A stretch of DNA of 64,000 nucleotides from Steromphala cineraria (lineage: Eukaryota; Mollusca; Gastropoda; Trochida; Trochidae), in the NCBI GenBank assembly GCA_916613615.1, contig OU744727.1, positions 20,468,093 through 20,532,092 of the forward strand, written 5' to 3'. Numbering within the stretch: the stretch's first letter is position 1; every line of letters starts with the position of its first letter. The translations under genes were made by a program, and so were the position numbers. The notes beneath the pieces were generated by a model, which was given only the letters and a program-made list of their open reading frames with translations, did no database searches and had not been told where the DNA came from. Shown piece by piece: positions 11,587-23,868 of the stretch.

Positions 11587-12447
11587 TTAAAATTTAACCT
11601 GCCATTTTGTAAGGTTCTTGAGTGCAGTTGGCACTGTATGGTTGAACACAAGAAAGTCTGAATAATACAATTCCAATAACTGATCCAGCATCACTGATGG
11701 AATTTTGCTGTAATACTCCCGCAGTAGCTTTTCTGTCCCTGTGTGTTTGTACGCCGCGCCTCGCTTGGGAAACTTCAACGTCTTAGATACACCAATTTGA
11801 TCTAATATCCTGTCAGAATTGACCTCAATGTCTTCATAAGAACTCATGAGGTCATATTTTATGACACAGGGATGACACAGACTTGTCATCTTTTCCCAAT
11901 GTTCGTTCAGGGCCTCCCTGCGCGTGAAATCGGTCAGGTATTGCACGAATTCGTAAAACGTGACGTCACTTCCGATAGGCACTTCCTCTGACTGTTGGGT
12001 GCGATGTCGTCTGACAATTTTGCTTCCATAACGTTTGTGAAAGAATGGATTTTTTCCTTTGAACTTGTTCCTAAAAGCAGACAAGATTCGCTCAAATGGG
12101 TCCCGAGTGAAAACAAACTTATAGTAAGTGTTCAGGCGTAGTTTGATGTCGTCCAAGGAATAGCTACTCAGATAGGTCAAATGGTGGCTGAACTCTTTGT
12201 GGACTTTAGAAGCTTCTAGTTTCATTGGATCAGTTGTATTCATTTTCCCTGTTAGAATAAGCATGATACGTCTCCAGTTAGTACACGCAACCTTAGGGAT
12301 TGAACAATACAGAATCTTGTGTTTGTCGTTCACAATTATGTGGTTAAATATCCCAGGTTTTATCGGTTGGTTCTGACTTTCACAATACTCCGCAGCACTC
12401 TGGAACCGTTTGGCCATGTAAGGACTTCCAATTTCGTTGTCATTGTT
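11587..12447 (-). CDS. Carbohydrate sulfotransferase (CHST8-14/HNK-1ST type), catalytic exon
   Basis: Golgi-type enzyme that transfers sulfate from PAPS to a glycan. The exon opens after a T-rich acceptor (ctg on the plus strand at 12448-12450 reads cag) in phase 0 and encodes 286 residues to TAA at 11587-11589. The 5'-phosphosulfate loop KHKILYCSIPKVACTNWRR lies at exon residues 43-60, and the 3'-phosphate motif TRDPFERILSAFRNKF at 114-129. Both are hallmarks of the Sulfotransfer_2 family (chondroitin 4-O-, dermatan 4-O-, HNK-1 and GalNAc 4-O-sulfotransferases). The C-terminus is full length for the family. Substrate cannot be told. The signal anchor is expected on an upstream exon, probably 15321-15428. 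The donor there is phase 1 while this exon needs phase 0, so a further small exon or a different donor is implied. Confidence 0.9.
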   Translation of the reverse strand, partial: NNDNEIGSPYMAKRFQSAAEYCESQNQPIKPGIFNHIIVNDKHKILYCSIPKVACTNWRRIMLILTGKMNTTDPMKLEASKVHKEFSHHLTYLSSYSLDDIKLRLNTYYKFVFTRDPFERILSAFRNKFKGKNPFFHKRYGSKIVRRHRTQQSEEVPIGSDVTFYEFVQYLTDFTRREALNEHWEKMTSLCHPCVIKYDLMSSYEDIEVNSDRILDQIGVSKTLKFPKRGAAYKHTGTEKLLREYYSKIPSVMLDQLLELYYSDFLVFNHTVPTALKNLTKWQVKF

Positions 12448-12793
12448 CTGAAAAATGAACAAGAGAATGTACGGTTAAATTTTTGAATTGAATCGGGTTG
12501 TCAAACTTCCCTGCAAATCATTACTTGCCCCAATCTAAATCACCGACTAATTTAAGTCTTGCTGGTAGTTGTCAAAATGCGTAGTCTATTTGCAACGATT
12601 TTAAAAGTCGAATGGTAGCCAAGCTAACAACGTTTCTGGAACGTTTCCTTTTGGTAGTAACCACCGGGGATTGGATTTTAAAGGTGGGGCGTTGAACTTG
12701 CAAAGAAACGTTAACAAACGACAGCAAACCTTATGTGTATTAGCCCTTGACGAAATCTGCGCGAAAAATTACAAACTCACGAACGCGTCAACT

Positions 12794-12808
12794 ATAACAA
12801 CGAATTGA
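12794..12808 (+). repeat. Target-site duplication, left copy
   Basis: Fifteen bases, ataacaacgaattga, that recur with one mismatch at 14628-14642. They bracket a 5'-truncated LINE and mark its insertion boundaries. Confidence 0.78.
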
Positions 12809-14627
12809 TACAGATAGGGGATACAAAATATCTTATATCACATGATGCTGATGATACTTTACTTGTTTTAGATGGCACTGAAAATGCTTACAGGCCACGT
12901 TAGAAACGCTAAGCATATATGCCTCTTTCTCAGGCTTAAAAATGAATGTCAACAACACACAAGTAATATGGATAGGTTCAGAAAAATAAATCGAAAAGAA
13001 AATTTTGCAGAAGTTGGAATTTAGATTATTGTATTCACTCATAATCTTGGTCGAGCGCAACTACTTAAGCTTTTGAAATTATCGATGAATCAATGGTTAG
13101 CTAGAGATCTAACTCCCCAAGGAAGAAATGTAATATTGAAAAGTCTATTACTTCCTAGATTTAATAACCTTTTTGCCTCCCTACCCAATCCGAATAATCA
13201 AATGATTAAAGAAATTTGCTTTAAATTCATATGGAAAAACAAACCAGATACAGTTAACCGAAACACTGTTATAAAGCCGTATGAAAACGGTGGAATAGAA
13301 GCTCCAGATATAGTAAGTCTTATTCAATCGCAAACAATGTCATGGATAAAACAAATAACAAACTCCGAATAAAAAATTAAGCAAGTGTTACATGTTAATA
13401 CACAACGGGACATAAACAGCTTCATACAAACATGCGAAACACATATACTCGAATCTGTTATCACACCAAACACTTATCCATTCTGGAAAGACACACTTGA
13501 ATCTTTGGGTCAATTTATGAAAGCAAAAACTATGAATGTACAAAACGCAAATCCCAGAATTTATGACTAAATGATAACACAAAAAATGGTTGAAAAATAA
13601 TACACTATAAACATTACTCAAAAAGAGGAATAACATATATAAACGACTTGTTCAACAATAATGGCAATTTCTTAAATATGGAACAATTAAACGAAAACTA
13701 TCAGTGCAAAAAGAATTTTTTACAACTTCAAGGCATAATAGAATCCATTAAAAACTACTGTAAAACAGCAAATGTTCATATTGAAAAGAAAATTGAAACA
13801 CCAATTCTTCCATATTTATTACAAAATATAGTGGGAGATAAAAAAGGATGCAGGGATATATATATGACATTCTCATATTGCAAAAAACTACAAAACCTTT
13901 ATCATATCGAGAAAAATGGCAAACTGAACTAAATGAAAACATTGACACAGAAACCTGGAAAAAATCGAAAAAAATACCTTTAAATCATATTATAGTGTAA
14001 AACAATCTTGGTTCCAATACAGTGTAATTAATAGAATTCTGCCACCAAATTATTTACTTACAAAGATGAAATACATAGATTCAAACAAATGTTCCTTTTG
14101 CAAATCCAATGTTGAGTCAATTTTGCACTTATTGTTTGAATGTAAATTAGTCAGAAATATATGGAAAGAAATAGAAAAATGGATAAACGAAAAAAGTGGT
14201 ACAAAAATAACTTTCACTGGGAGAAATATTATCTTAGGATACTGCGAAAAGAGAAACTCTGTTTTCAATATGATTATGTCAATTGTTAGGTATAATATAT
14301 ACAAAATGAAACACATGGATAGATTACCAAACCTAAAATATATAAAAGAAGACATCAAGACAAGTTATCTGATAGACCGCTATAGTTTATATTCACAATG
14401 CAAGTATGATGACTTTATAAAATTCTGGTCTATATGTCATAATCTATTTTAATACTTTTTGTCACCTTTTCTTGATGAACCTATCCATTACAATATGTTT
14501 ACCTGTATTTTCAAATTGTTTATATGTAAATACTGTTATGCAAATCATGTATGTTATATTGTTATGAAATGAACTGATTGAATGCATTGTATGATGGATA
14601 TTTCAAAAATAAAAAAACTTTAAAAAA
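12809..14627 (+). mobile_element. 5'-truncated, decayed Tx1/L1-type LINE (1.8 kb)
   Basis: Sequence starts abruptly inside the reverse transcriptase domain, with a degraded DADD in place of FADD. It continues through the thumb and C-terminal region to a zinc knuckle (CSFCKSNVESILHLLFEC) and an A-rich tail. It matches the intact element at 29941-36228 from about ORF2 residue 700 onward: WLARDLTPQGRN here against WLARNLTPYGRN there, and FKFIWKNKPD in both. Frameshifts and stops break it into pieces (13073-13372, 13648-13932, 14066-14452). A 15-bp near-perfect duplication flanks it. It lies in the sulfotransferase intron, antisense to the host gene. Confidence 0.9.
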
Positions 14628-14642
14628 ATAATAACGAATTGA
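14628..14642 (+). repeat. Target-site duplication, right copy
   Basis: ataataacgaattga, 14 of 15 bases as at 12794-12808, directly following the A-rich LINE tail. Confidence 0.78.
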
Positions 14643-15320
14643 AATAAAATACAACCAAAAGCTTCGCATGTCGATTCCAGGGTAAGGGCTATCAGCATGC
14701 CAAGTTTGGACGAATTTGGAGCAGCCGATTGGGCTGCAGCTCGTTCACAAAAAAAGTACAAATAATAATATAAAAAAAAACTTGAAGAAATCGGATAAAA
14801 AGAATAGGTCTTCCAGACTTTGTCTTGAAGACCTAATAAAACTTTACAATGCCACGTACCGTTTCTTTGATGGACAACAGTTTTTTGGAAACAGCTCCAC
14901 CAGGCATAGAGTCTAAAAAGTCAATATTATAAAATCAAATCAAGCTTTACAATAAGCTCGCTTTATAAAGAAATGCTATACGTTTTAAGATAAAAAAGAT
15001 TCTTCCTTTTGTAAGAAATCGGTAGGAGACTTTCCCCTAATTGACCTTAAATTAAGGCATTAAGGATATCTTATACGATTCTACAAAGTTCGGGTATTCT
15101 AAGCGAATTAATTTCCAAAACTCAAATCATTAAAAGGTCTTCATACAAAAAATGGCTTTTTTTATATTTCTCTTGATACTTGACTCTTAATTCCACATTA
15201 CTACAGAGAATCGGGTTGATTTTGAATTGTTTTGCATAATTAACATTATTTTGGTAACATTTCATGAAAATTACATTTTATAAACAGGCTGCGGTTCATT
15301 AAGGTCTGTCCTACATACTT

Positions 15321-15428
15321 ACATTGAAATGTAAACTCTCCTGACTGGTCAACAGGCCAATGGATGACCAGTAGAAGAAAAGAGAAAACTGCAATGGTCA
15401 GCAGTATTGGTTTCAGTCTCTGCTTCAT
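15321..15428 (-). CDS. Probable signal-anchor exon of the sulfotransferase
   Basis: The minus-strand frame from ATG at 15428 begins MKQRLKPILLTIAVFSFLLL and continues into VIHWPV: a short basic cytoplasmic tail followed by a hydrophobic segment of about 18 residues, as expected for a Golgi type II enzyme. A strong donor (gtaagtatg on the minus strand) follows at about 15330, so the coding part may stop there. A typical acceptor (tgtctcgcag) sits just upstream of this ATG. An alternative ATG lies at 15455 if that acceptor is not used. The position, 2.9 kb upstream of the catalytic exon on the same strand, and the domain logic support the link. The phase does not join directly to the exon at 12447. 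Confidence 0.55.
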
Positions 15429-15455
15429 CCTGCGAGACACCAAGAATCTCTTCAT

Positions 15456-16184
15456 TCAAACCCGGACACAGGTGGCAGCTGGTGAACACTCGGTGGTGTG
15501 CCAATTACATGCTGTAGAGAAAGGGAGTGAGTTAATTGATATGAACATTGGTTAGACAATCTCTTATAACGTCACTTTCCTTACATAATGTTATATGTAG
15601 GTTTCCGTTCTGTTTATTTATAAGTAACGACGATTGTCTTACGGATTGTTCCAGTTAATTTCTAGATGGAGGGAAAGATTTTAACATAAGCATGTTTCTT
15701 TGATCAAGGAATCCGTTTATTTTACAATATTCAATTTCTTTCTTCTCCGCTGACGTAAAATCGTGGTTCAAACTCCTTCATTGTTTTCTTCTATGAATTT
15801 AAAACATCTCCCATATCATGTTTACATGTTGTTGACAAAATAAAGTTGAATGAAACCAGAAGAGTCCTTTAATAACAGAATAAAACCGCCATGTTTCCTT
15901 CGTATTATCGTTATTCAACCTCTCGAACAGCATGTTGTCTCCCGTCGGCTTTAGAATTCGAAAATATTTGACAAACAGGCAAGCGAAAGAAGAATACATG
16001 TATATGGATTTATATCTTCTTTACTTCAAATATATGTATTGTAAATCCATATATTTGTATTTCTTCATCAAACTAAAATTGGCTATTGAGACACTTAGAA
16101 TTAACAATATAAATAGTAAAAACATAATGATTGAATATAGTTTATATCCGAATTTATATTTTTAATCGTATTTTTATGCATGCT
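15456..16184. other. No gene recognised
   Basis: Likely upstream region or 5' UTR/intron of the sulfotransferase gene. No promoter element is clear enough to call. Confidence 0.35.
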
Positions 16185-16188
16185 TTAA

Positions 16189-16529
16189 AGGGGCAGTAGA
16201 ACGTTTTTTAAAAATGTTATATCTTAAATTTTACACTTATAATTGCAAGTTAATGTGAAATGTATTATTATAATTGTGTCAAAAATCTCATTACACAAAC
16301 CAATCATCCATAGCCAGAGAACAAATCATTAAGATTCACATTAAGTCCATTTCCGGCCGTTTTTTGTGTCAGAATCTTTAACTCATTTTGTGTAAGAAAA
16401 AAGACTCGCGTTGCTCATATTTACATCAATTTTTACTGCTTCATTTAGTTTACATACATTGTCTTTCAATTGGAACCATTTATTTTCATTTTCCTGACAT
16501 CACCTCATATTCCCCCTAAAACTGCCCCT
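16189..16529. mobile_element. TTAA-flanked MITE family A, copy 2 (inverted orientation)
   Basis: Begins aggggcagtagaacgtttttt after TTAA (16185-16188) and ends aactgcccct before TTAA (16530-16533). The interior is the reverse complement of copy 1 (ttttcctgacatcacctcat). It is more diverged than copies 4-6. Confidence 0.82.
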
Positions 16530-16859
16530 TTAAGTAAAATTCATTCGATAAATAGTAAAATTGATATTTTGAATGTATGAAAAGCAAATCAAATGTGATT
16601 TGTAAGCTTGGTATAACAGAAACTCATTGTAATAACATCATAAGAGAGATTGGATATCTATACTCAGCCGTTTAAGTTTAGATAGTGTTTATTCACATAC
16701 AAGTCACACATATTCACATATAAGTTACCATCCTACAGTCATAATTCACACAGCGAAAGTAAGAAAATGACAAAACTATAAGCATAGAGATGACAAAAGT
16801 CTTCAGTCTTTGAATGCCTCATCATGCCTTATATAATCTCACATTCCCTGCAACATTTT

Positions 16860-17100
16860 ATAGAGAGAGAGAGAGATATATTATTTTATTATTGTGTCAC
16901 GCAAATGTTGACATGTCATATATATAAAAAATCATGAAAAAATAACACCATATACATAAACAACATCTGCCCGGCCTATACAGGCCTATGAGACACATAC
17001 AATCGATAAAACAGTTATATTGATAAAATGCAAGTTATAATACAAAAAGCTCACAAAGACATTACTGATAAAAAGTATATATATGTATATGGTATTTGTA
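16860..17100 (-). mobile_element. Possible LINE 3' end
   Basis: On the minus strand a GC-rich hairpin (ataggcctgtataggcc, about 16969-16985) precedes an AT-rich stretch and a short simple repeat (tctctctc, from 16862). Similar hairpin-plus-tail arrangements occur at 20386-20510 and 24783-24840. These look like 3' ends of CR1/Jockey-type LINEs but no coding sequence is attached here. Confidence 0.35.
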
Positions 17101-17481
17101 TGTATATATGTTTTCTTTATAGTTTAGTCTCTCGTAACCTATATTTGGTGGCTCGCTGTTTTTATTTCTTTTAAAATTTGTATTTGTTTATTTATTTGTA
17201 TTTTATAAAGGCGAGGCGTGACTTTGATAAACAATCCGTTTGTCGGTCTGCATGCAACACACAATTCAACCTGAAACCTTAAACGTGCCTCGGCACCAAT
17301 AATAAACTATATAAAACACCGTGCAGGTATTAATCACTTTGTACACACGCAATGTTATGAAAGGAGAGTTTCTGAGTGAGAATAGAGAATAAAAAACGAC
17401 AAATGTAGGTACATTTCTAAAAATGAATTCCAACAAAAAGTATTAAAATTTCATGAGAAAAATAAAAGTGCAATTTTTCAA

Positions 17482-17548
17482 CGTTTACCTTACGTATTTG
17501 TTAATATAAAAAATCTTAGATGAAAATAAATCGCAGAAATAAAAAATT
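17482..17548 (+). repeat. Long direct repeat, left copy (about 67 bp)
   Basis: Starts cgtttaccttacgtatttg and runs to aaaaaatt. It recurs with about 85-90% identity at 19519-19584, on the other side of a LINE fragment. Confidence 0.8.
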
Positions 17549-17552
17549 AATT

Positions 17553-19518
17553 GGTATTATCATATACAAGAGAAGGGTATTCATGGTTGATTTTATGTGT
17601 AAAAAGTAAGCTCTTAGTTTTAGAAGGATTAAAATCAAATAACCAAGTTTTTGCCCATTTATCTAGCGTTATCAAATCTTTATTTAGATTGTCTTCAATT
17701 GTCTTCATATCCATGGCTGAGGATCCTATGCATGTGTCGTCGGCAAAGAGTCGTGAAATATTTTCTAATTCAGTACTTATGTCGTTGATATAAATAAGAA
17801 ATAAGAAAAGACCAAGGACTGAGCCTTGGGGTACTCCTGCATTTAAAAACTGTTTTCTAGAAAAACTACCATTAACAAAAACATGTTGGCAACGATCAGT
17901 TAAATAACTTTTTAAGCACTGAATAAGTAAACCGGAAATACCATATTGTTGAAGCTTGAATATGAGACCTTTATGTCATACTCTGTCAAATGCTTTGGAG
18001 ATATTTACAATAATAAATCATGGTCTAAAAATAATTATACATTCGCTTAAAAATCAAGCGTTCAAACAATTTGCTAATACAAGAAAGCAATTAAATAGGC
18101 CTGTAATTAGACGGCAAATGTCTATCACTTTTTTTAAAAAGTGGCATAACATTTGCTTGTTTCCATTGAGATGGGAAGCTACCCCGTTCAAGCGAAAGGT
18201 TGAACAGCAAACACAGTGGTGATGCAATTGAATTGGATATCTGTTTTAGTAATCTATGATTTATATTATCAGGTCCACTGGCCTTGTTCACCGGGAGAAT
18301 TTTCATAAGATCAGTTATTTCAAAATCTTCAATAACTGCATGGGAAAGTTCATCATCACATATTTTTGAAAAGGGGGGTAACTGGGCACCTTCGTCATCT
18401 ATATTAGCAATGGAAGCAAAATAATCATTGAGAGCCTCTGCTTTTTCATAATCTGAAAATGCATTTGGCGAGTCGGAATTATCAGTGACCAAAGGAGGTA
18501 TTATTGAAGTATTAGAACCTTTTGTAAGGTGTCCGAGTAATTTCAAGTAATTGGTATTGTTTTCTTTCAATTGCGTAGCTAGATTTTCATCTATATTTGA
18601 ATAGAATTCAGTCTTATTTTTCTTCCTTTTTAATAGTGTTAAATCTATTCGTTGCTTTTTGTACTTTGAAAAATAATATATACTCTTTGTTCGTTTATAT
18701 CTTTTCCTTAATCTTCCCTTTTTCCTTAATTCTTTTCTTAGGACATTACTAAACCATGGCTTGTCGTTTGGCCTTATGGTATCAGTTCGGCTTGGTATGC
18801 AAAGCTTGATAAAACTTGTGAGTGTCTCGCTGAATACATCACAAGCGGCGTCGGCTGTAATTTGACCATTGAACATGAGTCGCCAATCAGAGTAGTTAAC
18901 TTATCGTAATCACCCTGTTTATACAATAGAATGTCTCTTTCATATGATTTCTTAAGATCAATACAATTATTCAATACTGCAAAAAATTCCTTGTGGTCAC
19001 TGATACTAGACTCAAAATCTATTACATCACTTTCACTGCACGTGCAATCTTCACTAAGAATGATAGGATCAAGCAAAGTATGAGTGTATTGAGTAACGCG
19101 TGTAGGCTAACAGATTGTATTTCGTAATGCCTTTCTTGACATCAGATTGTATAAACTGTTAAGTCTAGTGTTGAGTAAGTTTTCATTAAAATCACCTAAT
19201 AAAACAACAAATGGGGTATAGTCTAAAGCAAGTTCAAGGGAATATTCTAGATGGTCCCAATACGAAACATGACTGCTAGGGGGTCGATATGATGTACAAA
19301 TAAGAAGTCTTTTCTGGGGAAGAAATAGTTCAAACCATATATCTTCATACACATTAGATTTTAAATCTTCCCTACGTTTAATTTGAAGCATTGACGAAAA
19401 ATAGACACAAATTCCACCACCGAAACAATTTCTATCCCTTCGTAATAAATGAAAGCGCTCTAGTTCTATATCCTTATCTTTGACGGCATCGTCGAGATGT
19501 GTTTCAGTGTGTTTCAAA
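17553..19518 (-). mobile_element. Jockey/CR1-superfamily LINE fragment (EN and RT), decayed
   Basis: Minus-strand reading gives the end of an APE-type endonuclease (CVYFSSMLQIKRRED, then GDFNENLLN; 19107-19517) and a linker. Then follow RT blocks with NKASGPDNINHRLL and SNYRPI (18091-18876), AGVPQGSVLGLFLFLIYIND and the catalytic FADD (about 17745). Stops interrupt at two otherwise conserved places: after SNYRPI, and where DRVW is expected. The N-terminal endonuclease and everything beyond the RT palm are missing. GVPQGSVLG is typical of Jockey-superfamily rather than L1-type enzymes, so this is a different lineage from the element at 29941. Confidence 0.9.
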
Positions 19519-19584
19519 CATTTACCTTACGTATTTGATATAAAAAATCTCAGATAAAATATTAAATCGTAGAAATAGAAAATT
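19519..19584 (+). repeat. Long direct repeat, right copy (about 66 bp)
   Basis: catttaccttacgtatttg onward, matching 17482-17548 with small indels. It abuts the truncated 5' end of the LINE fragment. Confidence 0.8.
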
Positions 19585-20385
19585 GATACATGTAAAGTTA
19601 TACTTCCTTTGAACTATCACACAATATATTACAAAAAATTCATTGTCCGAAAATACACTCGTGTATCCTTCTCCTTATACAAAAACCTTTTCCACACCAT
19701 ATCCAAACCTGTATAAATGGTTTCCAAGAGCATAAACTTGTGCAGTCCATCTTGTAACATTTCCTATATTCCGGATATTTAATGAAAAACTGACTTGCCA
19801 AGACTCACGTAGGGTCTAAAAACACGTTTAAGAACTTACCCTGTATACATTAATATACTCATCAAATTCCATGACAAACTGATATCCGAAATATGTTCTT
19901 TGTTCTTGATAACCAGTGATATTCCAGAAACCCTATGTTTAAAAATTATGCTGACAAAATGACTTCTCTGAATACAAGCATACACTATCACTCTTTATAA
20001 GTTTGTGTCTGGAAAACGTACCCTACACAAACACATACCTCCAAACGTTCCAATGAAATTGATGCCCGTTCCGTCATGCAGGGGCCTTTAAAACGATAAT
20101 CTTGAAACCTCTTAATTCACCTTGTCTACAATATCTACGAATATATCGTGTCAAACTGACCTTTGACTGAGATTCAGGCACACAGGTAGTCACGAAAACG
20201 AGTAAAACTTTTAGTATATGTACACCTATACCTCAGATATATCCAGAAGAAAATGCCTTCTTAGATCCAAGCATTTTGGCCTGAATGAATAGAAAAGTGT
20301 CTAAGAACTGTATAAACTCACCTTGTATTTGTCCCAATACCTATAATATCTATATCTCCAATAAACTATTATCAGACAGACAGAC
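19585..20385. other. No gene recognised
   Basis: AT-rich sequence with weakly recurring words (accctgtatacat, ccaatacctataat) but no repeat unit that can be defined by eye. Confidence 0.35.
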
Positions 20386-20510
20386 AGACTATTTTATTTA
20401 TGGCTCACTCGTAGATACAAGTCATACAATTATTGTATATGATAATACATTATAAAGTAAGCTATGACCAGTCGCTCAGCGACTTATGAGAGACAATATA
20501 TCGTTAAAAT
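20386..20510 (-). mobile_element. Possible LINE 3' end with GTCT tail
   Basis: The minus strand reads: a stem agtcgctgagcgact, about 80 bp of spacer, AATAAAAT, then a GTCTGTCTGTCTG tail. A short simple-sequence tail after a poly(A)-like signal is usual for CR1/L2/Jockey-type LINEs or SINEs derived from them. No coding part remains. Confidence 0.42.
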
Positions 20511-22127
20511 GTACACATAGGTAAGAAGATATAAACACATATAAACAACATGGTAATTCTAAAACATTAATCATTTAAATACTACGGCGTTTAGTTAAAA
20601 TCTGACTTACCGAAATCGTGTAACAGTCGATCAGTAAACGCACTATAATGATATCCCTGAACGAGACGTTGTACCTCCACTTACATCTATTGAGTGTATA
20701 GGCAGACAAAGGTGTTGATTTTCTATCGATTACTAATTAGTGTCGTCCACGCAGGCAGGTACATCAAAACTCACCCCACGGCTTTCACAAGCATTACATG
20801 ACAATTAGACAGTGTCATAACACGCTTTAGGCTTCTGCTAATTCCCATTAAGCTGTTCTTTGAAATGATCCTTTGAAAACAAGCTTGAACGATGAAACAG
20901 CTGTGGACATATGACAATCGACGTTCAATGACTTTGTAAAGTAAGGAAATAATAAATGACCTAGGGAAAATGTTTTACACATTGGATGGATGGATTATAC
21001 ATAGGAGAAAATTGGAAAAGGATTATCAATTTGAAAATAGAAAATTAGGAGTTAGGATGTTAAGGATTAGAACTATGATGATGAAAGATATTTTGTGTGA
21101 TGGTATATAAGGTATTTATTGCACATGGAATACGTATATACAAACTTTGTATGTTACGTCGAAAACATATTTTCAGTATTTGGTATATTTTCAATTTTGA
21201 GGCAACAGAGGCAGATTCTGGGTTACCTTTAATGTACGCTATGTAATTCTTTTGTTAGTAAAATGTGAAAATAATAGGAAAATGACGTATAAACAAAGCA
21301 ATTTAGAGGTTAAATGTTATGACATTCTAGAAATTGGTAAAGACACAAAACATAGCTTTATTGCACAATGCACATTTTAACAAACTGTTTATTTATTTAG
21401 AAACTTCGAACTTCTTATTTAATTACCTAATTTCTCAAAACTCGCATTCTGACGCTATCATTACAAGAGAGAAACATTTCTATTTGAGGTTTTCATTTGA
21501 TAGATTCATACATATACAGTAAGTAACCGAATGAAAATACTGATGCATTCACGCCTTAGTCTACCAGTGTTTCAAAGTAAGAAAATAACTTTTCAGATAC
21601 ATAAAAGATATGTAGTGAAGCTTTCTCGATGCAATAGTTATAGAGTAAAGTCAAATCATTTATACAGCTTTTTCAAATCGCATTCAAACATATATAAATT
21701 ATGTTTCTTTGGCGAAAGATACTGTTTGACTTTCAGAAATATTTTTACAAAACAGTATGCAATGTAAGTAAAGTTTCATCTAACTTGAACCCGAGGTCCA
21801 GGTGGTAACTATTGTACACAAAAGCACCACGCTATATTAATCCATTTTCAACATAACATCAGTTTTGAAATGCATAACTTTATCACATATAATGAGAAGG
21901 TGAAACGTTGACTCTAATTGGCGAAACAATGTCTACTTCAAGTAGCTGACATTGGCATGAGCTAATATGAAAACAGATAACAAAATACTTAATTTAATAT
22001 GAATATAAATATTTGGTACCAATGAAATGAATTATCAAATATATAAATAATCATTCAGGGTGATGTTTAATCTCAGGAAAAATTTGACATTTAATCGTGG
22101 GGTCATGAAAAACATCGTGTATTTTCA
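20511..22127. other. No gene recognised
   Basis: No splice-bounded coding segment, RNA gene or defined repeat was found. The open frames of 60-80 codons here are AT-rich and featureless. Confidence 0.4.
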
Positions 22128-22129
22128 AC

Positions 22130-22194
22130 CGGCCTCCGTTGTCTAGTGGATAAGTCACTGGCTTGAAATCAAGAGGTCACACGTTCGAACCTAT
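22130..22194 (+). repeat. tRNA-like sequence, probable SINE head
   Basis: Box A-like ttgtctagtggataagt and box B-like acgttcgaacct have tRNA spacing, with a Ser-like loop (cttgaaat) between them. The anticodon stem does not pair and there is no proper acceptor stem, so a functional tRNA is unlikely. It is best seen as the promoter head of a tRNA-derived SINE or a tRNA pseudogene. Confidence 0.5.
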
Positions 22195-22199
22195 GTAAG

Positions 22200-23250
22200 T
22201 TTGGAAATGTCTTGTATTGGTAAATTGCAAGTTTAGTGAGTTTCTTTGTTTTGCAAAGCAAACTTGGAATTTAAATACATTTCTCAGGTGTGCATCGCAA
22301 TACCGGGTATTCATCATGAACAGAGCAGAGCTATGGACATCGAAATGAGTTTCGCACGTGCAGATCGTGCATGTACTGCGATTTCGGAATGTGGACCTAA
22401 AGTTGCATGTCAAACCCGTGCAGATTCCAAGATTGTTACATAATGTAAATGTAAAGTGTATCTTTCAAAGCTTAAGTACAGTTATGTGAATTGGAATCTA
22501 TTTCACTGCACATATTGACAATATGACATGACTTTGTCCAAAGTATATGAGTAGACCAGCTGTTTTGTATGTGGTTATTCTGGCATTGACGTTTACATTT
22601 GGTTTCAATTATCTCCAAACTTAATGTTTTAAACAATCAAAATTCACTAAAAATAATTGAAACGAGTAATTTTATTACTACTTCAAAATACTTATCATTC
22701 ATTCTTGTGCTCTCTTGCAATTGCTTTCATAATCCTTGTAAGAAATTGTTATTTCCCGAATCCATAATTGATTTTGTTAACCATTTCATAAATGACACCA
22801 ACAATTTTTTGTCTGAATATGAATATGAGTTAAGTAAGAGTAATTGCAAATATAGATTTCAACAAATGTGTTTTTTATTTAACCGTTTAATGTTTGTTTC
22901 AGAAGCATTGATATAAGCATTTGCTGTCTGTTTGCTTATTCTTTTTCCTTTCAATATTTATATTCTGAATTTTATGTATTACTTGTGATATGGAAATAAA
23001 ATACTGTTTAAATCAAATTGCATTTGAACAGAAATAAATTAGCTTTACAGAGTTAGTTGGTGATGTACTTTTGGAATAATAAATTATATTTGAATCAACC
23101 AATTTCATTTAACGACAAAATCTGTTATGGACAATAATTGTATTCACAGATGGCACATGGGCTATTATTAAAACCAATTAGTTGAAAACCGCTGTAAGGA
23201 TAAACATGAGATATGTGGACAATGTCACATGAGGGAAATGAATCTCTAAT
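22200..23250. other. No gene recognised
   Basis: AT-rich, with short unconvincing frames and no repeat structure seen. Confidence 0.35.
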
Positions 23251-23251
23251 C

Positions 23252-23700
23252 CTAGCTTCCTAACCAATCACTCGAGTTACATACATACATAAAACATTTG
23301 TAAAGCGCTAAAACCAGTATACTGCTCTGAAGCGCTATAATGAGCACATGAAAATGCAGGAAAATCAAAAATCTGGATGGCGGTACATGCATGAGGTTGT
23401 TCTGGGAGGATCTGAGGTTTCGGCTGGGTTGATAGGTTTGCATGAGGTCTTGGAGCTTGATGGTTGAGGCATTTGAACACTAGAAGGAGAAGTTTAAACT
23501 GTATTCTAAATCTGATAGAAAGCCAGTGTTGTTTCTGTAAAACAGGTGTGATGTGTTCATGACGCTTTGTACCAGAGACTATACACGAGCTGGACCCTCT
23601 GCAGGGATTGGATGCAGTGGGATGGCAAACCATACAAGAGGGCGTTGCAATAGTCCATACGTGATAGCACATATGCATGTACTAGGGTCATAGCAACATC
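23252..23700 (-). mobile_element. L2/CR1-type LINE ORF2 3' fragment
   Basis: The minus strand encodes the characteristic end of an L2/CR1-like ORF2: SGTKRHEHITPVLQKQHWL, then RFRIQFKLLLLVFKCLNHQ, then, in a shifted frame, QPSRNLRSSQNNL. These blocks sit between the RT thumb and the C-terminus of these proteins. Frameshifts show it is dead. The 3' end runs into an ATGTATGTATGT tail (about 23279-23292), a simple-repeat tail rather than poly-A, as usual in this clade. Confidence 0.85.
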
Positions 23701-23868
23701 TTCAGTGGTGTATTACAGCAAGATTTAACATTTAAATGACCTTGATCCCATGTTATGTATTGTTATTGGTTACAATAAATAAAAAGGGGGATGGGTTAAG
23801 AAATATTTTGTAAAAAACTGTCCCTAAACCATCTTCCTACGCAAAGCCTAAAACGTCAGAACTGTCAG

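Noticed and set aside
22130..22194. Functional tRNA-Ser gene
   Set aside because: Boxes A and B are present but the anticodon and acceptor stems do not pair; annotated as a tRNA-like SINE head instead.
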